Source of the DNA: Prosthecobacter algae
Lineage (GTDB): Bacteria > Verrucomicrobiota > Verrucomicrobiia > Verrucomicrobiales > Verrucomicrobiaceae
Assembly (NCBI RefSeq): GCF_039542385.1
Contig: NZ_BAABIA010000014.1
Span: forward strand, 18,240-82,239
Reading direction: 5' to 3'
DNA: 64,000 bases
Part shown: positions 16,801 to 24,915 of the stretch, piece after piece
Position numbering within the stretch: position 1 is the first letter of the stretch
Layout of the letters: the number at the start of each line of letters is the position of its first letter
Made by a program: the position numbers and the translations under genes
The notes under the pieces: model-generated
What the model was told of the DNA's origin: nothing
What the model saw: the letters and a program-made list of their open reading frames with translations, nothing else
The model's database searches: none

Positions 16801-19297
16801 CGTCGCTGCGCAGTTTCATCACCTCGACCGGGCCATCCGCACGCGAGACAAAGCTGCTGTCGCGGGAGCCATCAGACTCCAGCCGGGCCGCATAGCGCAC
16901 CGCCGCCACATTCACCCCGCCGATCTGGGTGAAGCTGCCGCCGATGAAGACCGAGCCATCCCCCACCGGGGCCAGGGTAGTGACGGTGTTGTTAGGCCCG
17001 GCCACCGTATCGAAGGACTCATCGAAGGTGAAGTCCGATAAAAATCGGCACACCCGCAGGCGCGGAAAATAAACATCCGACCCTTCCGGGGTCACCCGGG
17101 TAAAGCTGCCAGCCAGAAAGATGAACCCCATATCATCCACCGCGATGGCGGACACCCCATTATCCAGTAGCGGCCGGAAATCTGGATCCACCGTCCCATC
17201 TGCCAGGATACGGCAAATGTATTTTTGTCCTGTGGTCTCACCATTCACCGTCACAGAGGTAAAATCTCCCCCGACCAAGTAGGTCCCATCGGCCAGCAGT
17301 TCGATGTCATTCACTGCCCCGTTAAAACTCGGCTGTGGCACCAGCGCGAGATTCGCGGGGATGTTTCGCACCGTCACCAGCGCCGTGCTGCTGGTGACCT
17401 CACCATGGATATTGGTCACCTTCACATAATACTCGCCCGCGTGGATGGTACCCATCGGGTAGATGCGCAGCGTCGCCGAATTGGCCCCGCTGATCCTGTC
17501 GTCATCCGTCAGCGGTTCACCCCGGTGATACCATTCGTAGAGCAGGCCAATCGGCTCACTCGCCGCCACCTGCAGGCTGAAGTCAGCCCCCACATCCACC
17601 GTCTGGCTCACTGGCTCCATCGTGAGGTCCGGGGAGCCGATGAGATAAAGCGACGCGGGCTTGCTGGTGAGGCTGCCCCCAGGGCTGCTGGCCACCAGGG
17701 TGTAGTCCCCGGCATCCTCCGCCGCCATGTTACGGACTGTCAGCACAGGGGTCGTGCAGCCGCTCAGCCACGGCCCATCTTCCAGCGCCACACCGTCCTT
17801 ATGCCAGCGCAGCGTGTAGCCATTGTTGGCCGTCACCGCAGCTTGCAGTTTCACATCTGCCGCCGGCATGACATCCTGGCTCTGTGGCTGAAAGGTAAAG
17901 GCCAACGAAGACGCCATCCCTTGCAGAACAGCCAGCGACTGCAACGCCGCTTCATTGAGATGGGTGAATGAACCCGTCACCCACAGCCGCCCACGGGCAT
18001 CTTGCTTCAGGTCAGTTACCTCATTGTTAAAACCAATGCCGGATGCAAAGGTGCTGTCTGGAAGGCCCGAAGGCTTCGTGCGATACAACACTCCCGCTCC
18101 AGCGATCACCAGCTTGCCATCCGGCTGCACCCAGAGGGCCATGCCGTTGTAGGTGTCCAGGCCTGTCTCTCGATAAAAAGAGCGCGTGTACCCAGGCTCA
18201 AAGCCACCCGCCTTTCCCCACCGGCGAAGAAGGTAATTAAAATTAGACGGCTGCATCGCCGTATCGATGCTGAAGAGACGGTCTTCGGCATCGATCGCCA
18301 GGCCGGATGATTCACCCGCCAGCGGCGTGTAGCTGTTGTCCTTCACTCCCGACCGCAGATACCGCACGCTGTTAGTAAACTGCGAGCCATTGCTGAGGCC
18401 GAACTTTCCGACCACCACCACCCGGCCATTTTGCTGGCGCACCATCCCGCGCACACTGAGGTCCTGCTGCCCCTCAAAAGTCGCATCCCTGGCCCCACTG
18501 GGCAGCAAGCGGCCGAGTCCACTGTCAGTCACTCCTCGGACGTAGCTGTTACCCGCCGCATCAGAACTGATGGCCGTACTTGCGTCTGAGGACAAATTCG
18601 CCGGGCCCACAAAGCCCGTATCCAAAGTCAGGTCGGCATTCAACTGCGCGATGCCCGCCTTTGGCACTCCCCCCAATCGGCTAAAAATCCCCTGCACCAG
18701 GATCTTGCCATCGGCCTTGAGATGAAGGTTGTAAACAAGCCCATTGAAGGCTCCGGCAGGCAAGGCAGTCACCCGCCCATCCACCTGTATCACCACCAAA
18801 TTTTGTCCCGTGACCTGTGTGCCACCTGTGCCTGAGGCATGGTTAGACGCCAGCAACACCCGCCCATCCGGCAGCGGCAGAACGGCCTGGGTAGGGCCAG
18901 TCACCGTCACTCCCGCATTCGCATCCAGCGCAGAGTCGTTCTGGTTCACCGTCACCACGGCTGGCACCGTGCTGGCGGCACCCGCTTCATCCGTCACGGT
19001 GAGCTGGTAGCTGCCACTGTCCGCCCCATTCGCGTGGGCGATCACCAGGCTGGCCGTCGTCGCGCCGGAGTAGCGGCCCCCATTGATGATCTCCACGCCA
19101 TCACGTTCCCAGACGTAGGCCGCCCCAGGCTCCGCCGTCACATTCGCCGTCAGCGCCACCGTGCTGCCAAAGACCGGCGTGGACGATGCAGGACTGGCGA
19201 CAATCACCGCCGCCGAAGACATCAAAGGACCTCCCCACAGGGAACACAGCAGCACCGACGCACACAACCAACGCGAAACAGGGGGGAAAGCAGGCAT
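13874..19297 (-). CDS. Large secreted Ig-like / delta-60 repeat / MBG-domain protein (about 1807 aa)
   Basis: The start is set at ATG 19297 because AGGAGG sits 11 nt upstream and a signal peptide follows (MPAFPPVSRWLCASVLLC). An upstream in-frame ATG at 19513 would only add Trp/Gly-rich sequence encoded by a minisatellite. Domains in order: an Ig-like domain (VWERDGVEIINGGRYSG); delta-60 type repeats (LHLKADGKILVQGIFSRLGG, WVQPDGKLVIAG) likely to form a beta-propeller; two Ig-like domains; a second set of delta-60 repeats (VEVMKLRSDGKLYIGG); three short repeats ending in TQAG; an MBG-like domain (TYDGTPKAIG); and a long two-lobed C-terminal domain. The function is unknown. It is likely exported, and the C-terminus is shared in style with the 3397-aa neighbour encoded downstream on the same strand. 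Confidence 0.85.
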   Translation of the reverse strand: MPAFPPVSRWLCASVLLCSLWGGPLMSSAAVIVASPASSTPVFGSTVALTANVTAEPGAAYVWERDGVEIINGGRYSGATTASLVIAHANGADSGSYQLTVTDEAGAASTVPAVVTVNQNDSALDANAGVTVTGPTQAVLPLPDGRVLLASNHASGTGGTQVTGQNLVVIQVDGRVTALPAGAFNGLVYNLHLKADGKILVQGIFSRLGGVPKAGIAQLNADLTLDTGFVGPANLSSDASTAISSDAAGNSYVRGVTDSGLGRLLPSGARDATFEGQQDLSVRGMVRQQNGRVVVVGKFGLSNGSQFTNSVRYLRSGVKDNSYTPLAGESSGLAIDAEDRLFSIDTAMQPSNFNYLLRRWGKAGGFEPGYTRSFYRETGLDTYNGMALWVQPDGKLVIAGAGVLYRTKPSGLPDSTFASGIGFNNEVTDLKQDARGRLWVTGSFTHLNEAALQSLAVLQGMASSLAFTFQPQSQDVMPAADVKLQAAVTANNGYTLRWHKDGVALEDGPWLSGCTTPVLTVRNMAAEDAGDYTLVASSPGGSLTSKPASLYLIGSPDLTMEPVSQTVDVGADFSLQVAASEPIGLLYEWYHRGEPLTDDDRISGANSATLRIYPMGTIHAGEYYVKVTNIHGEVTSSTALVTVRNIPANLALVPQPSFNGAVNDIELLADGTYLVGGDFTSVTVNGETTGQKYICRILADGTVDPDFRPLLDNGVSAIAVDDMGFIFLAGSFTRVTPEGSDVYFPRLRVCRFLSDFTFDESFDTVAGPNNTVTTLAPVGDGSVFIGGSFTQIGGVNVAAVRYAARLESDGSRDSSFVSRADGPVEVMKLRSDGKLYIGGTMTNWERGAGEKATRLVLVQPTGQRIKTFRHTYDGGTINTIQALHITRDGHVIVGQQGIFDGETGKQITPGVTSKFVHDLAEVPQAEDVDPVYVYAGADGLLLRGTVPLLQNGTFRTLEVDAFGRVYVGGSFIVPGQVGLRTFAILNGGVNRTVAGIQAYVPNYSQVWRRFTFGNGYDGKWNGQPRVGTIHADFSSGLPASYEILSGPATVSGDQITVTAAGEIVIQVSQPGSAEYAPAEPVIYNLTVAKGEQPILWGQMLDRPKDSGPVVLSTWTASNLPVSFTVLSGPASVSGNVLTLSGQPGLVEIQATQAGDANWNAATPVIRRFRVTEDAVVPVAQKIAFTLPTKAYQSEVLELLAAASSDLPVTLAVDSGPATLAGGQLSFTGTGVVKVRATQAGNASVRAAVPVVRTLTVVADPAALTLINLLQTYDGTPKAIGTVGGTGVPVITYKIGETLGTEPPVNAGTYAVEAVIGTGATAVKKSGKLVIAKAPLILMVDNQMEVYGMATSGRSYQLSGLRGADTRFTALSKQPSRYISTHKSNSPSGRYSLTVIGAESLNYALTIRPGTLVYHSFAGSYETLLTGGSPALPVGKLELTVAATNQTFTGKLHLAGEAAAVLLKGSLTVNEETEMLEASFLKIQGVNYYDIAFALPIEGPGTAEVELFGGPLGASANVEKLWVPKPGQKAAHAGAYTLTLPQADEVLPGEPAGVGHAVATVDAKGGLKLVTVLADGAKFTAALPADGTANTGHRLFVRPYKAGRTGSYVAGLLKLKPHGNIALRRVVEYTDAQNLTWVKSAGEDAGYRAGFGPTALRVVLDPWLPPVKKPTAITLAERLGLNLDNPEFEVLHSATGSESNADLPLTLRLAANGTVGVVAPVTVPANRTRWKVTLNAATGAFTGSFDLVDDGETRKVPFTGMLRQPPATDGSRVIGYGTFQMPALRGAESDEVLSGEVRLKLPELDLPD

Positions 19298-19420
19298 GAA
19301 AAGAAGCCTCCTAATTACCACCCCCAGACTAAAAGATCCAATGAAAAAATCGCATCCCTCCCCCCACCAATCCCCCATGCCCCACCAAGCAACTACCCGT
19401 GCATTTCGCCCCAAAATCCC

Positions 19421-19507
19421 CACACCCCCTTGACCACCCCTTGACCACCCCTTGACCTCCCCCCCCACACCCCCTTGACCACCCCTTGACCACCCCTTGA
19501 CCTCCCC
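19421..19507. repeat. 11-bp minisatellite (CCCCTTGACCA)n in two blocks
   Basis: Two blocks of three 11-bp units (CCCCTTGACCA, last unit ending in T). The whole block is duplicated with a 45-bp step: both copies begin with CACACCCCC, at 19421 and 19466. It lies in the 263-bp gap between the divergent starts of the 1807-aa protein gene (minus) and tgt (plus), so it falls in the upstream region of both. Confidence 0.9.
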
Positions 19508-19560
19508 AACCACCCTTTGCCCTCGACGCCGCTCGATTCAGCGATACGGAAAGAGTGTCC

Positions 19561-21276
19561 ATGTCCCCCTCCCGACTCGATTTCCAGCTCGAAGCCCAGG
19601 CCACCGGCTCCCGTGCCCGTGCCGCCACCTTTCGCACCCTGCACAGCACGGTGCGCACGCCCCTGTTCATGCCCGTGGGCACCCAGGCCACCGTGAAGGC
19701 CCAGCTTCCCGAAACGCTGCACGAGTCCGGCTCGCAAATCTTGCTGGCCAATACCTACCACCTCCTCCTGCGGCCAGGGCCCGAGGTGTTTAAAAAGATG
19801 GGAGGCATCCACCAGTTCATGCAGTGGCCCGGCTCAGTCCTCACCGATTCCGGCGGCTACCAGATCTTCTCCCTGCCCCACTCCCGCTCCATGACGGAAG
19901 CCGGGGCCGTTTTCCAAAGCTACGTGGACGGCCAGCGCATCCTCCTCAGCCCAGAGCTCAGCATCCAGACACAGATGGCCATCGGCAGCGACATCATGAT
20001 GGTGCTGGACCAGTGCATCCCCTCCACCGCCGATGAAAAAGCCGCGCGCAAAGCCCTGCAAGTCACCCAGCGCTGGGCCGCCCGCAGCCTCGCCGCCCGC
20101 GAAGATTCCCCCCAGTCCATGTTTGCCATCGTCCAGGGCGCACTCTACCCGCACCTGCGCCGCGAAAGCGCCGAGGGCCTGATGCAGATGCCCTTCGACG
20201 GCTTCGCCATCGGCGGCCTGGCCGTGGGCGAGGAAAAGGCCGAACGCGAAGACACCTGCGAGCTCACCGCCTGCCTGCTGCCTGCCGACCGCCCCCGCTA
20301 CCTCATGGGCGTGGGCACCCCGCTGGATGTGCTGGAGGCCGTGCATCGCGGCGTGGACATGTTTGACTGCATCATCCCCACCCAGGTGGCCAAACGCGGC
20401 TCCGTCTTCACCTCCCGTGGCGTCATCCAGCTCCGCCGCACCGTGTACAAATTTTCCGACGACCGCCTGGACCCCGACTGCACCTGCCCCGTCTGCGCCA
20501 AATACACCCGCGCCTACCTGCATCACCTCACCAAAACGCAGGAGCCCCTGGGCTGGCAGCTCATGGGCCAGCATAACATTCACTTCTACCACCAGCTCAT
20601 GCGCGAGATCCGCCAGAGCATCCTGGAAGACCGCTTCCTCCAGCTCTACCACGAAAAGCGCCAGATCCTCCAGGTTGAGGACATCGACCACCCCGTCACC
20701 ACCGTCAAACCACCCGTCATCAGCCCAGACCACGCCCAGCGTGTGGGCGACTACGAACTCAGCGTCACCCCGGGCGAGCCCGCCCGCATCTTCCACATCA
20801 CCACCGGCCAGACTATCTCCACCGATGCTGCCGCGCCGCTATGGAATGAAGAAGTGCCCCTGGCCCAGCACCTGCGCCTGCCCGCCGATGTGCCTGCGGA
20901 GGAGGCCACCCCGCTCATCCTCTGGGACATCGGCCTCGGTGCCGGGGCCGCCGCCATCGCCGCCATCCTCACCTACGAAGCCGAGGCTGAAAAAGGCCCC
21001 CTGCGCCCCCTCCACATCGTCAGCCTAACCAACGATCTGTCCGCCCTGCGCCTCGCCCTCAGTCATAAGCGCCACTTCCCCTACCTCCGCCACGGCGCGG
21101 CAGACACCCTGCTGCATCGCGGCACCTGGACCTCCCGTTACAAACCCGGCCTCACCTGGACCCTCCTCCAAGGCCCCCTCGACGAAACGCTCCCCAACGC
21201 CCCCACCCCGCCCGAACTCACCCTCCACCAGCCCCTCCCCGGCATGGAGCTCCCGCAAGGTGTGCCCGAGAGGTGA
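19561..21276 (+). CDS. tgt: tRNA-guanine transglycosylase (Tgt) fused to a truncated MnmC-like domain
   Basis: The N-terminal 375 residues are queuine/preQ1 tRNA-ribosyltransferase, which exchanges G34 of GUN-anticodon tRNAs for preQ1 in queuosine synthesis. Visible key residues are general base Asp96 in TDSGGYQ, nucleophile Asp269 in MFDCIIPT, and a zinc site of Cys307, Cys309, Cys312 and His338. Bacterial Tgt usually stops near 375-385 residues, but this protein has 571. The tail (about 390-571) has YELSVTPGEPARIFHITTGQ, a SAM-type glycine motif (WDIGLGAGAA) and LLQGPLDETLP, the order seen in MnmC-like methyltransferases. It ends before the second half of that fold. ATG 19561 is preferred over GTG 19555 because GGAAAG lies about 7 nt upstream. 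Confidence 0.92.
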   Translation: MSPSRLDFQLEAQATGSRARAATFRTLHSTVRTPLFMPVGTQATVKAQLPETLHESGSQILLANTYHLLLRPGPEVFKKMGGIHQFMQWPGSVLTDSGGYQIFSLPHSRSMTEAGAVFQSYVDGQRILLSPELSIQTQMAIGSDIMMVLDQCIPSTADEKAARKALQVTQRWAARSLAAREDSPQSMFAIVQGALYPHLRRESAEGLMQMPFDGFAIGGLAVGEEKAEREDTCELTACLLPADRPRYLMGVGTPLDVLEAVHRGVDMFDCIIPTQVAKRGSVFTSRGVIQLRRTVYKFSDDRLDPDCTCPVCAKYTRAYLHHLTKTQEPLGWQLMGQHNIHFYHQLMREIRQSILEDRFLQLYHEKRQILQVEDIDHPVTTVKPPVISPDHAQRVGDYELSVTPGEPARIFHITTGQTISTDAAAPLWNEEVPLAQHLRLPADVPAEEATPLILWDIGLGAGAAAIAAILTYEAEAEKGPLRPLHIVSLTNDLSALRLALSHKRHFPYLRHGAADTLLHRGTWTSRYKPGLTWTLLQGPLDETLPNAPTPPELTLHQPLPGMELPQGVPER

Positions 21277-21332
21277 ACTTCCTTCCTCTGATAAGTTAAA
21301 CGAATACTCGCTACCTAATCCAACAATCGTCA

Positions 21333-21584
21333 ATGATGTTGCTGCAGATGAAAAATTTAGCCCTCGATCAACTTTGCGCGGGATTATTAATATTCGCAGC
21401 GGGTATCTATTTCGGAAGTGTGGTTTTTTCTGCGATAAAACATGGCGAAATTGAAGTAAAGGCCCGCCCTTACAAGAAAAGTGAAAACCCATTGATATTC
21501 GCAGTATATACTGCGCTTGCCTTTCTGTGTTGTTCAATTTGTATTGTCGCACTGGCAGTCAAAGCAATCATGATATTAGTGTGA
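21333..21584 (+). CDS. Small membrane protein, two predicted helices
   Basis: An 83-residue unidentified protein with two hydrophobic segments (LCAGLLIFAAGIYFGSVVF at about 14-32 and the stretch LIFAVYTALAFLCCSICIV followed by ALAVKAIMIL at about 54-82) separated by a Lys-rich loop. Starts at 21333, 21336 and 21348 are all possible, and none has a clear ribosome binding site. The DNA is much richer in A+T than tgt, which ends 56 nt upstream. The gene lies between two near-identical 24-bp sequences (21231-21254 and 21689-21712), so it may have arrived with inserted DNA. No function can be proposed. Confidence 0.5.
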   Translation: MMLLQMKNLALDQLCAGLLIFAAGIYFGSVVFSAIKHGEIEVKARPYKKSENPLIFAVYTALAFLCCSICIVALAVKAIMILV

Positions 21585-21920
21585 AGCAGAAGCATTATTC
21601 AAAAAGCAGCAGCATGCCCGAATAGTCCAAAGGCAATGCCTGCCCCCTGCATGGCCGCACGCACAGCACCCCACACCAATCGCCCGCCGCCCCTCCCCGA
21701 CATGGAGCTTCCCCAGCCCCCCCAAGGAGCGGGACTTGCCAAGTCCCGGCCTTTGAACCTGCGCATGCCCTCAAGCCTCGCCTCCAGAAGAGTGGCAAAA
21801 GGGGTCAGGTGAAAGATGAAGCCATCGAACTCGGCATCAGCAAATCCTGATCCAACACCTTGTTAGACCTAGCTCCACCCCAGCACGGCGTATGTCTTGA
21901 AGACCCGCCATACACAACAC
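21585..21920. other. Intergenic stretch with repeat fragments
   Basis: No gene is supported here. It holds a second copy (21689-21712) of a 24-bp stretch from the 3' end of tgt, with 22 of 24 positions matching, and a minus-oriented copy of the dispersed GGGACTTGGCAAGTCCC element (21721-21747). Confidence 0.6.
21721..21747 (-). repeat. Dispersed 27-bp palindromic element, copy 1
   Basis: Core GGGACTTGGCAAGTCCC (8-bp arms around one base) followed, on the minus strand, by GCTCCTTGGG. Further copies lie at 23995-24021 and 31647-31673. All are intergenic. Confidence 0.8.
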
Positions 21921-22247
21921 TTACAGTGTAGGCTCATAAAGTTCGAGGTGCAACCATCGAACTCCGCTAAGGTAAATGCGTGAACCTTTGGAGATATCAA
22001 ATATCACCTCCCTCTCACCCCTAAAAACAGAATTTTCCCCAAACTGAAGTGCTAACTCATCAATTTGTAGAGCAACGTTAGAATATCCAATATGGATATC
22101 TAAGCACTCAGGCATTTTCCAATATTTTGTATATTCACATAGTTCACCCTTTTCGCCTCGCATGCACAATGCACATTGATCAATGAAAAACGCTCCCTCT
22201 TTCTCAACACCGTCCAATCCAATGATATGAACACCCAAGTCTTGCAT
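21921..22247 (-). CDS. Unidentified 108-aa protein
   Basis: A 108-residue acidic protein with no signal peptide or membrane segment, three Cys residues near the N-terminal third (QCALC and ELCEY) and a C-terminal half of beta-like pattern (REVIFDISKGSRIYLSGVRW). AAGGAGG lies upstream at about 22264-22270, a rather long 16 nt from the ATG. A TAA stop is directly upstream of the ATG, so the start is fixed. The DNA is AT-rich compared with the window. It sits alone beside an IS5-type remnant. I do not recognise the family; a self-contained accessory gene is the best description. Confidence 0.5.
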   Translation of the reverse strand: MQDLGVHIIGLDGVEKEGAFFIDQCALCMRGEKGELCEYTKYWKMPECLDIHIGYSNVALQIDELALQFGENSVFRGEREVIFDISKGSRIYLSGVRWLHLELYEPTL

Positions 22248-22426
22248 TTAATGTGTAACCTTTCCTCCTTGTAAAATTTTCCAATGTGAACCACCTGACA
22301 ACTGCACGTCCCATTCAAAAATTTCCCCCGACACAGATGCCAGGCATAGGGTGTTTTACAAACATCTACCTCGTCGTTAAAAATCAACCATGAAAACCTC
22401 TCCATCCCCTCATTCTGAAGCGCCTG

Positions 22427-22717
22427 ATGTGGCGGCTGGCAAATTTCTGCGGTAAGCATGCGCCTGCCTTGCTTGAATCTGTGGTGGCCAGACGGGTGGG
22501 CATGGACAAGGCTTATGATGGGGATGCGTTGCGCGAGCTCATGGAAAGTCAGGGAATGAAAACCTGCATCTCGCCACGTACCCACCGGGTGGAGAACTTC
22601 TTTGAGAAGATCAAAAGGATGCGACGCATCGCCACGCGCTATGACAAAACAGACGTCTCTTTCATGGCTTTTGTCCTGCTTGGCATCTGCACCTTATCCC
22701 CCAGAAACCAATCCTAA
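22427..22717 (+). pseudogene. IS5-family transposase remnant, internally deleted
   Basis: The frame encodes the C-terminal part of an IS5/IS427-type DDE transposase: DKAYDGDALRELMESQGM (the region of the second catalytic Asp), then PRTHRVENFFEKIKRMRRIA, TRYDKTDVSFMAFVLLG. In intact relatives the second and third segments are separated from the first by about 15-20 residues containing NR and YK.RH; here they are joined directly (CISPRTHRVENFF), so an internal deletion removed that part. The N-terminal DDE half is also absent, and no terminal inverted repeats are evident. It is a dead insertion sequence in an AT-richer patch, flanked by a small unknown gene and by a gene for a secreted protein. 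Confidence 0.75.
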
Positions 22718-22897
22718 AACACTCCCTAACAATAAGGTTGTAATTTCAACCGGATAAGAAGCTACCTGACACCGACCGCTGCATTTAAAGCCGGAATCCA
22801 TCCAAGCACGGATTGCCAGGCAGCAAGGTCATCTTTTTACCTTTTTATCATCAGCAATCGGCGAAGCACATTTCAGTAGCATAACAATGGTCACGGC

Positions 22898-23839
22898 TCA
22901 CCTCGTTGTCATCGCCTTCATCTTCACCACCTCGAGATCTTTACCCTTGACCTTGCGGATGGGCAGGAGTTCTTCATGGTTCCAGCGATCATCAGGTGCG
23001 CCGCTGATGAACCAGTCACCACCATTGTCGGCGAGGATCATGCCGTGGATTTTGAGACCTTCTAGAATCACTTTTGCGGCTCCGGTGAACTTCGAGGTGT
23101 CAAAGTTGGCCTTCAATCGCACGCGCATGCCCATTGGCGGTAGGTTCTCGTCTTTGTGCGTGCTGGCGAAGTGCGTGGCAGGCGGCACATAAGCACGGCG
23201 GCTTTTTTTCACCGTGAAACGCAGCGCATGCGTGAGCTTCTTCGTGCCGCAGATTTCATCGTAGCGGGCGAGGCCCGGCAAAATGGGCAATCCGGCCGCA
23301 TCGGCGCTCGTCCAGCCTGCAGGGCGGGGTTTGGGTTTCTTCAAATCAAACACGCTGCCGCTGTAGGCATTCCAGGCCTTGCCGCCATCGATGGGAAAGG
23401 CACGGTAGATCTCGTAGAGCTTCCAGTTGTCTTTATCGAGCACGAGCACATGGCGGTCGCCATCGCTTTGGGGGCCACCTTCGATCCACGCCTCCGGCGG
23501 GATCGGATAAGGGCCGGGATCGCTCTCGTCTTTGGCTTCATTGAAGTGCACCGGCACCTTCGGTTGCTCACCACCGACGACGAAATACGGTATGCCCCCT
23601 GGCTGCCCCTTCCACACCAGGCCAAAGTCTTCGTGCAAACTCGTCTCCGCGCCGATAGACGCGATGATGGCATCGCTCAAAGGATCGACTTCATCTTTGG
23701 AAACACCGCGATTCCATTCGTCATCCCCTGGCATGATCAAAGCGCCCTTGAGATCGGCATTCTGGCCGACCTTGATTTGCGGATGCTGGGCAAAGGCACC
23801 CACCGTGCAAGCGAGGATGAAGAAGGCTGTCGTTTTCAT
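22898..23839 (-). CDS. Secreted protein of unknown function (313 aa)
   Basis: A signal peptide (MKTTAFFILACTVGAFA, cleavage likely before QHPQ) precedes a 295-residue globular domain. Conspicuous segments are WNRGVSKDEVDP, GGIPYFVVGGEQPKVPV, DRHVLVLDKDNWKLYEIYRA, GGKAWNAYSGSVFDL, AADAAGLPILPGLARYDE and RVRLKANFDTSKF. Acidic and aromatic residues are common and there are few Cys. The pattern looks like a conserved beta-rich exported protein, and I recall similar sequences annotated only as hypothetical; I cannot name a family. It is monocistronic: 3' is the IS remnant and 5' is a long repeat-filled gap. No ribosome binding site is obvious. Confidence 0.75.
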   Translation of the reverse strand: MKTTAFFILACTVGAFAQHPQIKVGQNADLKGALIMPGDDEWNRGVSKDEVDPLSDAIIASIGAETSLHEDFGLVWKGQPGGIPYFVVGGEQPKVPVHFNEAKDESDPGPYPIPPEAWIEGGPQSDGDRHVLVLDKDNWKLYEIYRAFPIDGGKAWNAYSGSVFDLKKPKPRPAGWTSADAAGLPILPGLARYDEICGTKKLTHALRFTVKKSRRAYVPPATHFASTHKDENLPPMGMRVRLKANFDTSKFTGAAKVILEGLKIHGMILADNGGDWFISGAPDDRWNHEELLPIRKVKGKDLEVVKMKAMTTR

Positions 23840-23994
23840 AATGAGTTAGGTGGACATCGAAGCGCTGATGCTTTTGGACGCAAAAGGATTCCATACGGAG
23901 AGGGCGGGACATCTCACTCATCAGTCGGTTCAGATCCTGTCACGGATAGAGCGCACGATGGAGTCGCTGAGGAAGCATCCGCGCGAGATATCAC

Positions 23995-24021
23995 GGGACT
24001 TGGCAAGTCCCGCTCCTTGGG
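23995..24021 (+). repeat. Dispersed 27-bp palindromic element, copy 2
   Basis: GGGACTTGGCAAGTCCC followed by GCTCCTTGGG, identical to the minus-oriented copy at 21721-21747. Confidence 0.8.
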
Positions 24022-24080
24022 CTGCCCATCATGACGACAGAGCTTTTCGGAAACTCATTCGCCTCCATCCGCCCCCAATC

Positions 24081-24640
24081 CCCACGCCCTGGCGGGCGCA
24101 GCTACACCCGAAGCCCCCCGTAGCTGCCCGCGCCAGCGGGTGGCCCGCCTCGAAAGCTCTCACTCCCCTCGAGCTTCCCTAAACGCCACGCCCTGGCGGG
24201 CGCAGCTACACCCGAAGCCACCCCTTGTAGCTGCCCGCGCCAGCGGGTGGCGCGCCTCGAAAGCTCTCACTCCATCAAGCTTCCCCAAACCCCACGCCCT
24301 GGCGGGCGCGGCTACACCCGAAGCCCCCCGTAGCTGCCCGCGCCAGCGGGTGGCCCGCCTCGAAAGCTCTCACTCACCTCGAGCTTCCTCGCCCCCCAAT
24401 CCCCACGCCCTGGCGGGCACGGCTACACCCGAAGCCTCCCCTTGTAGCTGCCCGCGCCAGCGGGTGGCCCGCCTCGAAAGCTCTCACTCCATCAAGCTTC
24501 CCCAAACCCCCACCCCCTGGCGGGCGCGGCTACACCCGAAGCCTCCCCTTGTAGCTGCCCGCGCCAGCGGGTGGCCCGCCTCGAAAGCTCTCACTCACCT
24601 CGACCCTCCCCAAACCCCACGCCCTGGCGGCCGCAGCTAC
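24081..24640. repeat. About 107-bp tandem array, six units
   Basis: Unit starts lie near 24081, 24186, 24292, 24402, 24511 and 24617 (steps of 105-110 bp). Each unit has a CCCTGGCGGGCGCAGCTACA arm, a short spacer (CCCGAAGCC), the opposing arm GTAGCTGCCCGCGCCAGCGG, and then CCTCGAAAGCTCTCACTC plus a variable tail (TCAAGCTTCCCC or CTCGAGCTTCC). The two arms are nearly complementary, so each unit can form a hairpin. The sixth unit is cut after its first arm. A single copy of the second arm recurs at 63841-63864. There is no CRISPR-like spacer diversity. Confidence 0.85.
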
Positions 24641-24643
24641 ACT

Positions 24644-24742
24644 GCCGCGAAGCGTCATGGACTGCGCCAGTCCTCTGGCGCTTTCGTAAAGCTCACTCGC
24701 CTCCGTCCGCCATGGAGCGCAGGCGTCCCGCCTGCCGTTTCA
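24644..24742 (+). repeat. Dispersed repeat family B, copy 1
   Basis: A stretch beginning CCGCGAAGCGTC, containing CTGCGCCAGTCCTCTGGCGC (a small hairpin) and ending GCCATGGAGCGCAGGCG. It recurs with few changes at 31345-31437. The remaining part of the gap from 23840 to 24915 shows no gene I can support. Confidence 0.75.
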
Positions 24743-24915
24743 CGCGTCTCGCGGGAAACCGTTCTCCCACCCCGCAGCCCATGCCTGGCACCCCGCAGCA
24801 GCCACCTCGGTTCACGGTCTTCGGCGGGACGCCGAACACAGCACGCGAGACGCGTGCGCTCCATCCCACTCCCCAGCGGGCGCAGCCACTCCTGCGCCCG
24901 TCGTCATCTCCCCCA

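Noticed and set aside
19298..19513. Extended N-terminus of the 1807-aa protein
   Set aside because: It translates the 11-bp minisatellite, while a strong ribosome binding site and a signal peptide mark the start at 19297.
22100..22585. 161-aa minus-strand frame
   Set aside because: Overlaps the transposase remnant in antisense and the better supported 108-aa gene.
24081..24640. Repeat array considered as CRISPR
   Set aside because: The units are about 107 bp with the same sequence throughout; there are no short repeats separated by unique spacers and no cas genes.
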